Shown: positions 27,264-36,832 of the stretch, piece by piece
Position numbering within the stretch: position 1 is the first letter of the stretch
Layout of the letters: each line of letters begins with the position of its first letter
Assembly (NCBI GenBank): GCA_024408085.1
Contig: JAKSVH010000005.1
Coordinates: 34,371-98,370, forward strand
Origin: Bacilli bacterium
GTDB taxonomy: Bacteria; Bacillota_I; Bacilli_A; RFN20; CAG-826
DNA length: 64,000 nucleotides
Reading direction: 5' to 3'
The notes under the pieces: model-generated
Database searches by the model: none
What the model was told of the DNA's origin: nothing
Seen by the model: only the letters and a program-made list of their open reading frames with translations
Made by a program: the position numbers and the translations under genes

Positions 27264-28505
27264 TTACTTAAAAAAGCCAGGATTAATATCACAAAGTAAT
27301 TCGTGCTTCATAATATCATTTCCATTAATATCAATTACTTTTAGTTTTTCCTTTGCAATATTATGATTCTTAATCAAAAGATTAACATCATTAGTTTTGA
27401 TTGTAAAACCTGCAACACGATCTCCAGAATTGGAAATTCCAGAAAATTTTGCGCCTTGCCATTTAAATAAATAATAATCTGAGATAACTCCTTGAGCCTT
27501 AAGCTCATCAAAATTTAAAAGTTTGTCAAAAACACCATCGCAGCAGTAAATAAATTCGTTCACTAGATATTTGTATTTTCTCTCAGATATAACTGGTTTA
27601 TCTTTTTTGCCTTCAGTTAAATCAACAACAAATTTTATAATATCGACTCCACTTGCTTCTTGAATAAGCAAAAATTTAACTCCACCGCCAGTTCTTGCGC
27701 TGAATTCAACAACATAGATTTCATTACCATCAGTTAATAATTGAACAAGTAAAGGACAATCACGTAATTTAAAAGCATCAGCAATTTTTTGAATTGTATC
27801 TTTGATTTTATCTTCAATTAAGCTTGAAATATTTGCTGGATTTATAGTTCTATAAATAACAAATTTATTATTATCTTTGATTTTTTCGCTTACAGAGACA
27901 GATAATAGTGTTGCAACTCCATCATTAATCATAGCATCTACAGTTAATTCTGTGCCGTCAATAAATTCCTCAACTATTGCAGTTTTTGTTCTGCTTAACT
28001 CTTTCGATATTACAAAAGATTGAACTAACTGAGTATATGTTTCGGATTTAATGACTCCTTTTGAACTATTGCAGTCAACAGGTTTAGAAATAATTGGATA
28101 TCTAAAAGATGACAAATCACATTTTTCAATATCATCAGTTATAACAAAACGTGCAGTTGGAATGCCATTCTCTGCAAAAACTTTTTTCATGTATTGTTTG
28201 TTTGTAACATTTAAAGCTGTCTTATAATCAATATAACAAGGCAATCCTAAATCTTCAGAAACTTTTGCAACAGTTAATAATGCTTGATCGGTACAAACCG
28301 TTATTACAATATCAACTTTTTCTGAAATCGCTAGATTCTTAATTGCATCAATGTCAAGAGTTGAAACTTTGTAAAATTTATCACAAAACTTTTTTGCAAC
28401 AGGTTCATCATTGTAGTCAGCAAGTATTACAAAATAACCCCTTTTTTGGAGTTCTTTTATTAATGAAATTTGTGGAAAACCACCAGCTAAAACTAATGCT
28501 TTCAT
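27264..28505 (-). CDS. ATP-grasp ligase
   Basis: A 413-residue ATP-grasp protein. The N-terminal Rossmann-like part (LVLAGGFPQISLIKELQKRGYFVILADYN) is followed by an ATP-grasp domain: YPIISKPVDCNSSKGVIKSE (about 124-143) for the nucleotide-binding lysine and glycine loop, EEFIDGTELTVDAM (about 171-184) and the metal-binding YVVEFSARTGGGVKF (about 265-279). Such enzymes join a carboxylate to an amine using ATP. ATGA overlap with the HTH-nucleotidyltransferase-like gene upstream and location after the ABC exporter suggest a tailoring role (for example adding an amino acid to a sugar), which is inference. Confidence 0.78.
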   Translation of the reverse strand: MKALVLAGGFPQISLIKELQKRGYFVILADYNDEPVAKKFCDKFYKVSTLDIDAIKNLAISEKVDIVITVCTDQALLTVAKVSEDLGLPCYIDYKTALNVTNKQYMKKVFAENGIPTARFVITDDIEKCDLSSFRYPIISKPVDCNSSKGVIKSETYTQLVQSFVISKELSRTKTAIVEEFIDGTELTVDAMINDGVATLLSVSVSEKIKDNNKFVIYRTINPANISSLIEDKIKDTIQKIADAFKLRDCPLLVQLLTDGNEIYVVEFSARTGGGVKFLLIQEASGVDIIKFVVDLTEGKKDKPVISERKYKYLVNEFIYCCDGVFDKLLNFDELKAQGVISDYYLFKWQGAKFSGISNSGDRVAGFTIKTNDVNLLIKNHNIAKEKLKVIDINGNDIMKHELLCDINPGFFK

Positions 28506-29215
28506 TTTCTTGCCTCGATAATATTGTTTAAATTAAACATTTTTTCATTTGTTAGTTTGAAATAACTTTGTAAGTAATTTTCGATAGTACTTAAATTCTT
28601 TTCTTCAATTTTGAAATATGTATACCCATTTCTAAAAGTTTTAGTCATTGTATGGTTACTCCCTGTGACAATTTTAATAGGAAGTTCTCTTTCATTTTTC
28701 ATAAAATCAACATTGTATCCAGTAAACATTAACTCTCTAACTGTTCTTGTGAGATTTGGACCAAAAAGAATAAATGGATCGGAAATAATTAACTTCTTTT
28801 TTGCCGAAATATTTCTATCAAAATGCAAACGAACAATATTAGAATAATCGGTATTTTGAGGTTTTTTTGATGATAAAACATAAACATCTCTAATGCCGAA
28901 TAACACAAAATATGAAATTATATATTCAAAAATTGTTTGATTGAAAATTTTAAAATTTAAGTTTAAATCATCGCATAGATTTATGACTCCAACCCATTCG
29001 TCATTGCGGTTGCTATAAATCAAAATATCATTAATTTCAATATCTAATATTTTAGACAATTTATTTAAAATTTCATGTTCGGGTAATGATAAACCTCTTT
29101 CCCACTTAGAAACTGCTTTATCTGTTACAAATAAAAGATTGGCTAATTCTTGTTGCGTATAACCTTTTTCTTTTCTAGCTTTAGCGATAAGTTTACCAAT
29201 CTCAATTTGATTCAT
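28502..29215 (-). CDS. Xre-type HTH domain fused to nucleotidyltransferase-like domain
   Basis: A 237-residue protein. Residues 1-64 are a standard Cro/C1-type HTH: IGKLIAKARKEKGYTQQELANLLFVTDKAVSKWERG. Residues about 70-237 resemble a sugar-phosphate nucleotidyltransferase: IFNQTIFEYIISYFVLFGIRDVYVLSS parallels the helix after the active-site loop of RfbA-like enzymes and ISDPFILFGPNLTRTVREL parallels the [18 protein letters not shown] of the RfbA encoded here. The GGxGTRLxP active-site loop is missing (GVINLCDD instead), so it is probably inactive and may be a sugar-nucleotide-sensing regulator. Four bases after the ABC exporter, ATGA-coupled to the ATP-grasp gene. Confidence 0.68.
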   Translation of the reverse strand: MNQIEIGKLIAKARKEKGYTQQELANLLFVTDKAVSKWERGLSLPEHEILNKLSKILDIEINDILIYSNRNDEWVGVINLCDDLNLNFKIFNQTIFEYIISYFVLFGIRDVYVLSSKKPQNTDYSNIVRLHFDRNISAKKKLIISDPFILFGPNLTRTVRELMFTGYNVDFMKNERELPIKIVTGSNHTMTKTFRNGYTYFKIEEKNLSTIENYLQSYFKLTNEKMFNLNNIIEARK

Positions 29216-29219
29216 AATG

Positions 29220-30950
29220 TTATTTTATTTGACTAATTCCACCGTTTTCAACTTTGAAAATGCAATCACAAGAATCGATGGTGTTCAATCTATGAGTAAT
29301 AATAATTAATGTATGATCAGATGAATATTGCGAAACATGTTCGAGAATATTTTTCTCCGTTTCGTAATCGAGCGCTGATGTAGCCTCATCAAAGACAATA
29401 ATGTTTGTATCTCTATAGAATGCTCTAGCAATGCCAATTCTTTGTCTTTGACCACCAGACATTCTGACACCACGTTCACCAATAACAGTATCAAGTCCTT
29501 TTGGCAAAGCTTCAACATATTCCTTAAGTTGAGCTTTTTCGAGGGCATCCCATATTCTTTCGTCATTGATTTTGCTTACCGCAATACCAAATGCGACATT
29601 GTTGCGAATTGTGTCATCACTTAAATAAATATTTTGAGGAATATAAGAAATGTTTTGTCTCCATCCTCTCATATTGTCTTTGATATCGACGCCATCACAG
29701 CAAACTCTTCCTTCTCTACAAGGAAGTAATCCAAGAATGATATCAATCATTGTTGTTTTGCCAGCACCTGACATACCACTAAATGCAACAGATGTATTCT
29801 TTTTAATTACAACATTTACATTACTTAAAACGTTTCTATCAGGAATTGACGAATAAAAGAATTTAACTCCTTCAATAGAGATTTGATCATTGAATGGTAA
29901 AGCCTTTATGTTTTTGTCATTTGATTCAATGTCATCACTATTTTCGGTAGTTTTAATATCTTCATATAAGCTATTGACAGAAACTTCGTAAAATTGAAGA
30001 TGATTGATGGTTTGGGTAATTGTAGTAATAGAAGGAAGAATCTTTATTACTGCATACGCAAAAACAGAGAATGTAACAATAATATCTTCTGTTTGAGTTC
30101 CAGTTATTAAGACAATAAATAATGCGAGGCAAATGCCAATCATTCCAACTAATTCTAATGTATTACCAGGAATAGAGTTAAGAACAGTGCGTTTTAAATC
30201 AAGATTATTAATCTTTTGTCTATTTTGATCATAAACATTAACAAAGTAACCTTCACTATTGCCAATCTTACTTTCTTTAATGCCATTGAATGCTTGAGAT
30301 AAATACTTGTAGTTATTTGAATTTAATTTTTGAAGTTCACGACCGTATTGTTTTGACTTAGGTTTAACAATTTTTAAGATAATAATTGAAAAAATTAATA
30401 ATAAACCCGCTAAAATCAATGTAACTTTCCAGTCACTAACCATTAAGAAAATAAAAATAGTCAATGCTGAAGTTCCTTTAACTATGAAATCAACAATTGA
30501 TGTCATAGCGGTTGTAAAGTTAGTAACGTCATACGTTGATTTTCTAATTAATGTTGATGAGTTATTATTTAAATGGAATTCATATGGGAATAATAAATAT
30601 GCTGTCATTAACCTCTTAGTTAGCTTTCTAGAATATGACATTGTAAATCTATGAGTTATGTATGTTCTAAAAATTGCATAACCGCACTTAATGATGAATA
30701 ATGCTGCAAAACAACCAAGCGAAATATAACATAATTTGTAAATGTCTCTAGTATTAAAAATAGTACTTATTATTGATATGAACTTATTTGAATCTATGAC
30801 AGCCTCTTTCTTTTCAAGAAGTTCAATTATTGGAAGAATTGCAGATATTCCAACTAAGTCTAAAAAAGCAGAACCTAAAATTACTAAAAAAATGAAAAAT
30901 AGAATCTTTCTATCTCTTTTTGATAATAAGTAAGCAATCTTCTTTAGCAT
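29220..30950 (-). CDS. ABC exporter (permease-ATPase fusion), lipid-linked glycan flippase type
   Basis: A 576-residue half-transporter. Six helices in residues 1-320, then an ATPase domain with Walker A GMSGAGKTT (about 386-394), signature VRMSGGQRQRIGIARAF (about 488-504), Walker B NIIVFDEATSALD and the H-loop TLIIITHRLNTI. The arrangement resembles PglK/MsbA-type flippases found in glycan loci, so it is the best candidate for exporting the lipid-linked unit, as no Wzx is visible. TATAAT at 30959-30964 is eight bases from the ATG. The first ~65 bases of the gene recur as a fragment at 36967-37035. Confidence 0.85.
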   Translation of the reverse strand: MLKKIAYLLSKRDRKILFFIFLVILGSAFLDLVGISAILPIIELLEKKEAVIDSNKFISIISTIFNTRDIYKLCYISLGCFAALFIIKCGYAIFRTYITHRFTMSYSRKLTKRLMTAYLLFPYEFHLNNNSSTLIRKSTYDVTNFTTAMTSIVDFIVKGTSALTIFIFLMVSDWKVTLILAGLLLIFSIIILKIVKPKSKQYGRELQKLNSNNYKYLSQAFNGIKESKIGNSEGYFVNVYDQNRQKINNLDLKRTVLNSIPGNTLELVGMIGICLALFIVLITGTQTEDIIVTFSVFAYAVIKILPSITTITQTINHLQFYEVSVNSLYEDIKTTENSDDIESNDKNIKALPFNDQISIEGVKFFYSSIPDRNVLSNVNVVIKKNTSVAFSGMSGAGKTTMIDIILGLLPCREGRVCCDGVDIKDNMRGWRQNISYIPQNIYLSDDTIRNNVAFGIAVSKINDERIWDALEKAQLKEYVEALPKGLDTVIGERGVRMSGGQRQRIGIARAFYRDTNIIVFDEATSALDYETEKNILEHVSQYSSDHTLIIITHRLNTIDSCDCIFKVENGGISQIK

Positions 30951-31004
30951 AGGACAATATTATAGGTATATATTTGTTTTATAGCAAATATTATTCTCAA
31001 TAGA

Positions 31005-32009
31005 TTAGTTTCCAAATCTTTTCAACAACCAAATGACATTTTTAACAATATTATCTATTGATGGTAATGTAAATTTTTCGCCATATAATCCAGAAGGAAT
31101 TGGAATATCTTCTCCAGCAACTCTTAAAATAGGGGCTTTAAGATATTGAAAGCAATCTTCAGTTATCATTGCTGATATTTCAGCGCCAAATCCACCTCTT
31201 TTATTTCCGTCTTCAACAATTATAAGACGACCGGTTTTTTTAACTGATTGTGAGACTAAATCAATGTCAAATGGCATTAATGTTCTTGGATCAATTAATT
31301 CAGCACTTATTCCTTCTTTGCTTAGTCGTGTTGCTGCTTCTTTACACTTTAACTGTGCATTTCCCCACGCGACAATGGTAACATCTTTACCTTCTTGTCT
31401 AATTATTCCTTTTCCAAATGGAATTGTATATTCAGAGTTAGGAACTTCTTCGTAAGTCCCATAAAGTAATTTTTCTTCAAAAAATATTATAGGATTATTG
31501 TCATTAATTGCAGTCTTCATTAAACCTTTTGCATCATATGGTGTTGAAGGATATATAACCTTTATACCAGGATAATGTAAGAATGTTGATTCAACATACT
31601 TTGCATGATAAGCACCAGAACCAGTTCCTGCACCTGTATTTGCAGCTCTAATAACCATCGGTAATTTAAATTCTGGTCCATGAACATAACGCCAAGTAGC
31701 AGCTTCAGAAATAATTGAGTCACAAGCTAGTAATAAAAAATCGCTATAAAAAATCTCAATTATTGGTCTTAGACCCATCATTGATGCACCAATAGCAGCA
31801 TTAATAAAACTTCCTTCAGATATTGGAGCGTGCATAACGCGGTCAACTCCAAACTCTTCAGCAAGTCCTTTTGTAGTATCAATGTTATTAAATCTTATAT
31901 CTTCACCAAAATGAAAAATATTTTTGTTTTTTCTCATTTCTTCTTTAAAAGCTTCATTTATAGCTTGAGCAAAAGTTATAGTGTGTTTCATATTACTTCT
32001 ATTTTCCAT
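31005..32009 (-). CDS. ThDP-dependent dehydrogenase E1 beta-like subunit
   Basis: About 334 residues of the transketolase pyrimidine-binding/C-terminal type. ITFAQAINEAFKEEMRKNKNIFHFGEDI is the N-terminal E1-beta signature (its Glu-Asp region faces the cofactor), GIKVIYPSTPYDAKGLMKTAI and DVTIVAWGNAQLKCKEAA...ELIDPRTLMPFDIDLV continue it to the C-terminus. It pairs with the E1-alpha gene just upstream (stop, one base, ATG). Start could be 32009 or six codons later. No E2 or E3 gene is in the window, so a standard pyruvate or acetoin dehydrogenase complex is unlikely from this locus alone; substrate unknown. Confidence 0.82.
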   Translation of the reverse strand: MENRSNMKHTITFAQAINEAFKEEMRKNKNIFHFGEDIRFNNIDTTKGLAEEFGVDRVMHAPISEGSFINAAIGASMMGLRPIIEIFYSDFLLLACDSIISEAATWRYVHGPEFKLPMVIRAANTGAGTGSGAYHAKYVESTFLHYPGIKVIYPSTPYDAKGLMKTAINDNNPIIFFEEKLLYGTYEEVPNSEYTIPFGKGIIRQEGKDVTIVAWGNAQLKCKEAATRLSKEGISAELIDPRTLMPFDIDLVSQSVKKTGRLIIVEDGNKRGGFGAEISAMITEDCFQYLKAPILRVAGEDIPIPSGLYGEKFTLPSIDNIVKNVIWLLKRFGN

Positions 32010-32010
32010 A

Positions 32011-33072
32011 CTAATCAGCAAAAACCCCGCTAACGAAATCTTCTTTACTTGGATATGGTGATTCTATAGCAAATTTTGCAGCATTATCCATTTCAGCTTT
32101 TGCATCAAAAAGAATTTGTTTCATATCATTTTTATCTAATATTTCAAATTCTAATAAGTCTTTTTCCATTAATTCAATAGGATCTTTTTTCTTCCATTTT
32201 TCAATTTCTTCTAAACTTCTATAACCACCATTAGAATGAAAATCTTTTTGAAAATGACCATCTATACGGTAAGTATGTGATTCAATAAAACTTGGGCCTT
32301 TGCCTTCTCGTGCATATTCCACACATTTTTTTGTAACGTAATAGACCGCAATAGCATCATTTCCATCAATTAAATATCCAGGGATATCATAACTAATTGC
32401 TCTATTAATTAAATTTTCACATGCAGTAGTTTCTTCATAACTACATGATATTTGATAAAAATTATTTTCGCAGAAATATATTACTGGGGATTTCCATAAT
32501 GCTGCTAAATTTAATCCTTCATGAAAACTACCTGTATTACAAGCAGCATTTCCCATAAAAGAAAGACAAACATTTTTCTTATTAAATCTATTGATAGCTA
32601 ATCCAACCCCTGCAGCAATTGGTATATTTGCACCAACAACGCCAGATTTTCCTAAGACTCCTTTTTCCATACACGCAAAATGAACTCCGCCTCGTCCATG
32701 CATATAGCCGGTCTTTTTGCCAAGAAGTTCAGCTAGCATATATTTAGGGTCTAATCCTTTTCCTATTCCCCATGCCCATCCTCTATGATAAGGCATCATA
32801 TAATCATCATCATTTAACGCAGCACAAGCCGCAACTGGTCCTGCTTCCTGGCCCAAGGTTGAATGTTCATTAATATGGAAACCTTCTGATATTAATTCTT
32901 TTATCTTTTCATCAAAACAACGTGTTCTAATCATATTGCGATAAATTTTAATTAATATTACTTTATCAATTGATTTAATTAAATTTCCACGATTAAAAAC
33001 CTGCTTTTCTAATTTTAAAGAAGGGGTATATACTTCAATTTCGATCTCGCCGTGCGCTATTGTGATCATCAT
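32011..33072 (-). CDS. ThDP-dependent dehydrogenase E1 alpha-like subunit with altered active-site motifs
   Basis: A 353-residue E1-alpha family protein: GRGGVHF (about 126-132), GVVGANIPIAAGVGLA, FHEGLNLAALWKSPVIYFCENN (about 183-204) are conserved. The cofactor motif GDG-x(~26)-NN is changed: GNA at 174-176, so the metal-binding Asp is Asn, though the distal ENN is kept. The loop normally containing two conserved histidines reads HRGWAWGIGKG (96-106), with Trp at those places. The enzyme may therefore catalyse a non-oxidative or unusual ThDP reaction, perhaps making a keto-sugar or acyl side group for the polysaccharide. Good Shine-Dalgarno (AGAAGG) upstream, unlike the leaderless polysaccharide genes. 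Confidence 0.8.
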   Translation of the reverse strand: MMITIAHGEIEIEVYTPSLKLEKQVFNRGNLIKSIDKVILIKIYRNMIRTRCFDEKIKELISEGFHINEHSTLGQEAGPVAACAALNDDDYMMPYHRGWAWGIGKGLDPKYMLAELLGKKTGYMHGRGGVHFACMEKGVLGKSGVVGANIPIAAGVGLAINRFNKKNVCLSFMGNAACNTGSFHEGLNLAALWKSPVIYFCENNFYQISCSYEETTACENLINRAISYDIPGYLIDGNDAIAVYYVTKKCVEYAREGKGPSFIESHTYRIDGHFQKDFHSNGGYRSLEEIEKWKKKDPIELMEKDLLEFEILDKNDMKQILFDAKAEMDNAAKFAIESPYPSKEDFVSGVFAD

Positions 33073-33088
33073 GCATTTACCTTCTTAA

Positions 33089-33841
33089 TTATCCTACCCA
33101 AACTCCACCATTAATATCAAGAACAATTCCATTAATAAAGGAAGCATTTCCACTGCATAAAAATACTATTGCGTTTGCGACTTCTTCTGGAGTTCCGAAT
33201 CTACCAGAAGGATTAGATTTCATATAGAAGTCTTTCTCTTTGTCTGTTTTATTGTTCCAAAAATTTTTGATTCGTTCCCCACTAGCAATTGTTCCAGGTG
33301 CAACTGCATTTACAGTTATTCCAAAAGGCGCTAAATCCTTTGAGCATTGACGTGTGAATCCAATAACGCCAGCTTTAGCAGTTGAATATGCGACACCACC
33401 TAATACGCTTCTACTTCTTCCAGCTAAAGAAGACATATTTACTATCCTGCCATAATTATTATTTTTCATAATTTTGACAGCTTCTCGAGTACATAAAAAA
33501 GTTGAACGTAAGTTAAGTGAAATAATATTTTCCCAATCACTTAATTCTAATTGATCAACTGAATTTGTAATTCCTAATGAGCCCCCAACAATATTAACTA
33601 AGGCATCTACTCTTCCATATCGATTATAAATTTCAGAAAAAGAACTCTTAACTGAATTCTCATCAGTTGCATCACACAACAAGCCTAAAAAATCACAAGA
33701 TTTAAATTCATCACATATATCTTTGTGGTGTTTCTCATTTATATTAAAGCTAACAACAGAATAGCCGGCTTCTATAAAAGCCTTTACAGTTGCTTTTCCT
33801 ATTCCTGTTGCACCACCAGATATTACTACTACAGGTTTCAT
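33089..33841 (-). CDS. SDR-family oxidoreductase
   Basis: A 250-residue classical short-chain dehydrogenase. SGGATGIGKATVKAF (about 8-22) binds NAD(P), NIVGGSLG is the NNAG-like element, NMSSLAGRS the catalytic Ser strand and YSTAKAGVIGFTRQCSKDLAPFGITVNAVAPGTI (about 152-185) the Tyr-x3-Lys site. Closest in outline to FabG-like 3-ketoacyl reductases, but context (ThDP enzyme and ATP-grasp ligase in the same operon) suggests it reduces a keto compound made by the E1-like enzyme. 16 bases upstream of E1-alpha; RBS GAGG. Confidence 0.85.
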   Translation of the reverse strand: MKPVVVISGGATGIGKATVKAFIEAGYSVVSFNINEKHHKDICDEFKSCDFLGLLCDATDENSVKSSFSEIYNRYGRVDALVNIVGGSLGITNSVDQLELSDWENIISLNLRSTFLCTREAVKIMKNNNYGRIVNMSSLAGRSRSVLGGVAYSTAKAGVIGFTRQCSKDLAPFGITVNAVAPGTIASGERIKNFWNNKTDKEKDFYMKSNPSGRFGTPEEVANAIVFLCSGNASFINGIVLDINGGVWVG

Positions 33842-33863
33842 CTATGTATACCTCTTCTAAAAA

Positions 33864-35132
33864 TTAGTTCTCAATAATTCTACTAGAATCTAGGATGTAA
33901 AAAATCATTTCATTTCCATCAACATCCAATACATGAAAATTGTCACGAATATAATCAATGTAGTTAGCCATCTCTGCTCTTGTGTTGGCTAATATACCGA
34001 ATTCAGCAATTTGCTGTCTTACATCTTTTGTATATTCGATTTTATCACCAATTTTATTTCTAATAGAATACGTGTTTAACCAACTTTGTGAAACTACCTT
34101 TTCTAAACCTCTTATTTCTCCTATTACTCCATCACGAACAAAAGGGAATAATAACATTTGCACTTTTCCTTTTAATAACGAATAGTCATCCTTCAAACTA
34201 CAATACTTATTATCCATCTTGCCAGTCATAGAAAATTCAATCATCATTTTAATAAGATCAACGCCAGTTAAATTAAAAAATGTGGTTTCGTATTCACTAC
34301 CTGGAAATCTAAAGCCAGGATCATACATTCTTACAGTATCTCCATCAATAAAACCTTGAAAGAAAACAGGACCATTTTTGATATGAATAGTTTCTAACAT
34401 ATGCAAAACTTTAGGCTCCATTGTTGCCCTGTATTTTTCATAGTAAATTGATGGACATATTGTTCCAGCTACAACACTCTCCATATGATCCTTAATTAAT
34501 CCTGGGTTTCTATCACCTATTCTTTCAAGATATGGTCTACCATTAACAAAAAAATATGTAACCGTAAAGTCACCTTTAGGACCCATAAAGCGTTCTATAA
34601 TGGCTTTTCCATCATATGAAGCACTTTTTGCAATTTCAATTGCATTTTGTAGTTGAGCATAATTGTAACAAATATTTTGCGCACGAGAGCCTCTATTGCA
34701 AGCAGGTTTAACAATAACAGGATATTGAATATGTGATGCGTCATTTAATTCAAATGTATCAATAATATCAACACCAGTTTCAATACAAAGTTTTTTAAAT
34801 TTATTTTTATCAGTTAAAAATTCTAGCTGCTCAATATTATCAATATAACATGGTAATCCTAATTTATGACACAGTTCAAAATAAGGTTTTTGACAAGGAT
34901 CTAAATGTGAAGCTAATATTCCAGATATTTTTTCTGTTTTGCAAATATCCAATAACTCATCTATTGCATTTATATCTATATCGTAATACTTGTCAGCAAT
35001 GCCTTTTGCTGGGGAATTCTTTACATTATCAGTTACAATCGTGTATATCCCCATCTCTTTGGCGGCTTTAACTAATTTGCAATGCATATTAGCGCCACCT
35101 AAAATAAGCAATTTCTTACTATTCTGTTTCAT
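33864..35132 (-). CDS. ATP-grasp ligase heading the ThDP-enzyme island
   Basis: A 422-residue ATP-grasp protein, with the same layout as the one at 27264-28505: N-terminal LLILGGANMHCKLVKAAKEMGIYTIVTDN, HIQYPVIVKPACNRGSRAQNICY (about 131-153), IIERFMGPKGDFTVTYFFVNG and DGDTVRMYDPGFRFPGSEYE (about 275-294). First gene of a four-gene operon (ATP-grasp, SDR, E1-alpha, E1-beta) with the ribosome binding site GAAGGAAG. It could ligate the acid produced by the other enzymes to an amino sugar; that is inference from the neighbourhood. Confidence 0.78.
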   Translation of the reverse strand: MKQNSKKLLILGGANMHCKLVKAAKEMGIYTIVTDNVKNSPAKGIADKYYDIDINAIDELLDICKTEKISGILASHLDPCQKPYFELCHKLGLPCYIDNIEQLEFLTDKNKFKKLCIETGVDIIDTFELNDASHIQYPVIVKPACNRGSRAQNICYNYAQLQNAIEIAKSASYDGKAIIERFMGPKGDFTVTYFFVNGRPYLERIGDRNPGLIKDHMESVVAGTICPSIYYEKYRATMEPKVLHMLETIHIKNGPVFFQGFIDGDTVRMYDPGFRFPGSEYETTFFNLTGVDLIKMMIEFSMTGKMDNKYCSLKDDYSLLKGKVQMLLFPFVRDGVIGEIRGLEKVVSQSWLNTYSIRNKIGDKIEYTKDVRQQIAEFGILANTRAEMANYIDYIRDNFHVLDVDGNEMIFYILDSSRIIEN

Positions 35133-35329
35133 TTACTTCCTTCACACTTATAATTCTAAATTTCAAAACATAATGTATTCTAGGTTATGAATATATTACG
35201 TGTAAAATATATTAACCTTTTTAATACTTTTTTCATGCAACTATTATCTTATAAATATTTATAAAAGTACACAAGAAAAATAATCAAAAAGCTTTGCTTT
35301 TTAAAATTTATGCAAAATTATATATTTTT

Positions 35330-36542
35330 TTACTTTTTCTTGAGATTATCGAAAACTTTATTTGTTTTCATCATTTTCCATACCGCTCGAATAAGCTTTC
35401 TTGTTGTTGCTGTAATTGCAACATTTGTTGGTTTTCCTTCCTGTATTTTTGAATAATAATAATAATCAGAAAAAACAGGAGAATGGATTCTTAATTTTTG
35501 AACGCATAAAGCCAAAGCGTATCTAAAAATTGGCGAACCTTTCTTAGAAATCTTCTCTCTTTTGAACATTGTTCCAGATTGATAAAATTTTGACATCAAG
35601 TCCGGCAAATTTGATAAGTTTTTCTAGATTTTTAAAACGATCAATATCACCAATTTTACCAATTATCATGGCGGCAATGTGCATTCCCATTCCAGGAATT
35701 GATGTCAAAGGCGAGTTGATTTGATTCATTAAAGGTTCTAATTCAGAATTTTAAACATCAATTTGATCATTAATTGTTTGAATTTGTTGAATCAATGATT
35801 AAATTATTTGTTCATCTGCAGGAGTTGAAATTCCAATTGAATTCTTAGCAGTTTCTCTTAGCAAATTGAATTTTCCAAAACTAAACAACCCTTTAGAAAT
35901 TCTTCTTAAATGATCGCCTGACTCTGATCACATTTTTGCAATTTTTGAAGCAGAAGGATAATTGAGAAGCAACCACCTAATTGCTTTTGATTCAAATGAT
36001 GTTGTTCCTTTTGAAGCATTGCTTTCGTCTTCTTTTTTGTTAAAAAATGAACAAAATTCTAGAAAAACTTCATCTAAATATCTTTGAAGATGGTTATAAG
36101 CACGTATTTTATCAGCAAAAAAATATTTTGCTCTAGATATTTTACGAACCTCTTCAATGAGGTAAGATATTTGTGGGGTTGAGGCAAATGCATGTGTTGA
36201 CACATATTGTGAAATCAACAATGCATCAAGGTTATCTGTCTTTGCCGCATTATTTGAATTAGATTTACGGTAGTTATCAATTAAGAACGGATTGTAAATT
36301 TGTACTTGGTAGCCATTTTTGACGAGATATCTAACAAGACAATTCATATAATGACCGGTTGCTTCCAACCCTATTTTAATTTGTTCTTTTGGGCCGAGCA
36401 GGCCTAATTCATTTAGGAGAGAATCGAAACCCTCCTTTGTGTTTGCAATGTTATGTGGCTTTGAAATAACATTTGCTTCTTGATCGATGATTGCAACAGT
36501 ATGTTTGTGTTTGCTGACATCGATTCCAACATAAAAGTCCAT
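35330..36542 (-). pseudogene. Broken IS110-family transposase
   Basis: Three fragments in different frames reconstruct one IS110 transposase. 36542-35928 is the N-terminal DEDD RuvC-like domain (VGIDVSKHKHTVAIID, GLEATGHY, KTDNLDALLISQYV) ending at a premature stop. After a damaged linker, 35729-35544 is the start of the Transposase_20 domain (LTSIPGMGMHIAAMIIGKIG), then a frameshift leads to 35608-35330 (KKGSPIFRYALALCVQ...). Intact members are about 400 residues. The several lesions mean the copy is dead. It lies at the upstream edge of the ThDP-enzyme island and may have helped bring it in. Confidence 0.85.
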
Positions 36543-36715
36543 AAGACTTCCTTTCGCCGTTTAATTCATAGCAGCTTTTCCCTTGCCTCATCTGTAGGAA
36601 CGTTTAACGTTATGCAACCAATTCGCAAATAAAAGAAAAGCCGTATGCCTAAGCATGGAGTCCGACAATTTTAAACTGTATTTATATTGTGCAGAATAAC
36701 GGCATAAAATAATTA
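36543..36715 (-). mobile_element. Non-coding end of the IS110 element, possible bridge RNA region
   Basis: About 170 bases upstream of the transposase contain complementary blocks (for example GCCGTATGCC and GGCAT, and AAGCCG/CGGC) that could fold. IS110 elements carry no terminal inverted repeats but encode a structured bridge RNA in a non-coding end, on the 5' side in the IS110 subgroup. The exact ends of this element are not determined; no expression or fold is shown here. Confidence 0.35.
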
Positions 36716-36736
36716 TACTTGATTAGATAAAAAGAA

Positions 36737-36786
36737 AATCTAACCAGTACGCGATTAGATTAATCTAACCAGTACGCGATTAGATT
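36737..36786. repeat. Two tandem 25-base repeats with inverted ends
   Basis: Units at 36737-36761 and 36762-36786 are identical. Each begins AATCTAACC and ends GATTAGATT, so every unit is bounded by a 7-base inverted repeat (AATCTAA / TTAGATT). A partial relative (GATTAGAT...AATCTAACC) overlaps the left side. Lies just outside the IS110 remnant. The rest of 36787-36966 has only the hairpin at 36833-36857 and a GTGAAG/CTTCAC inverted repeat near 36911-36940. Confidence 0.7.
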
Positions 36787-36832
36787 AACTTATTTGTTAT
36801 ACAGATTATTTTATCTTATAATATCTAACCCC

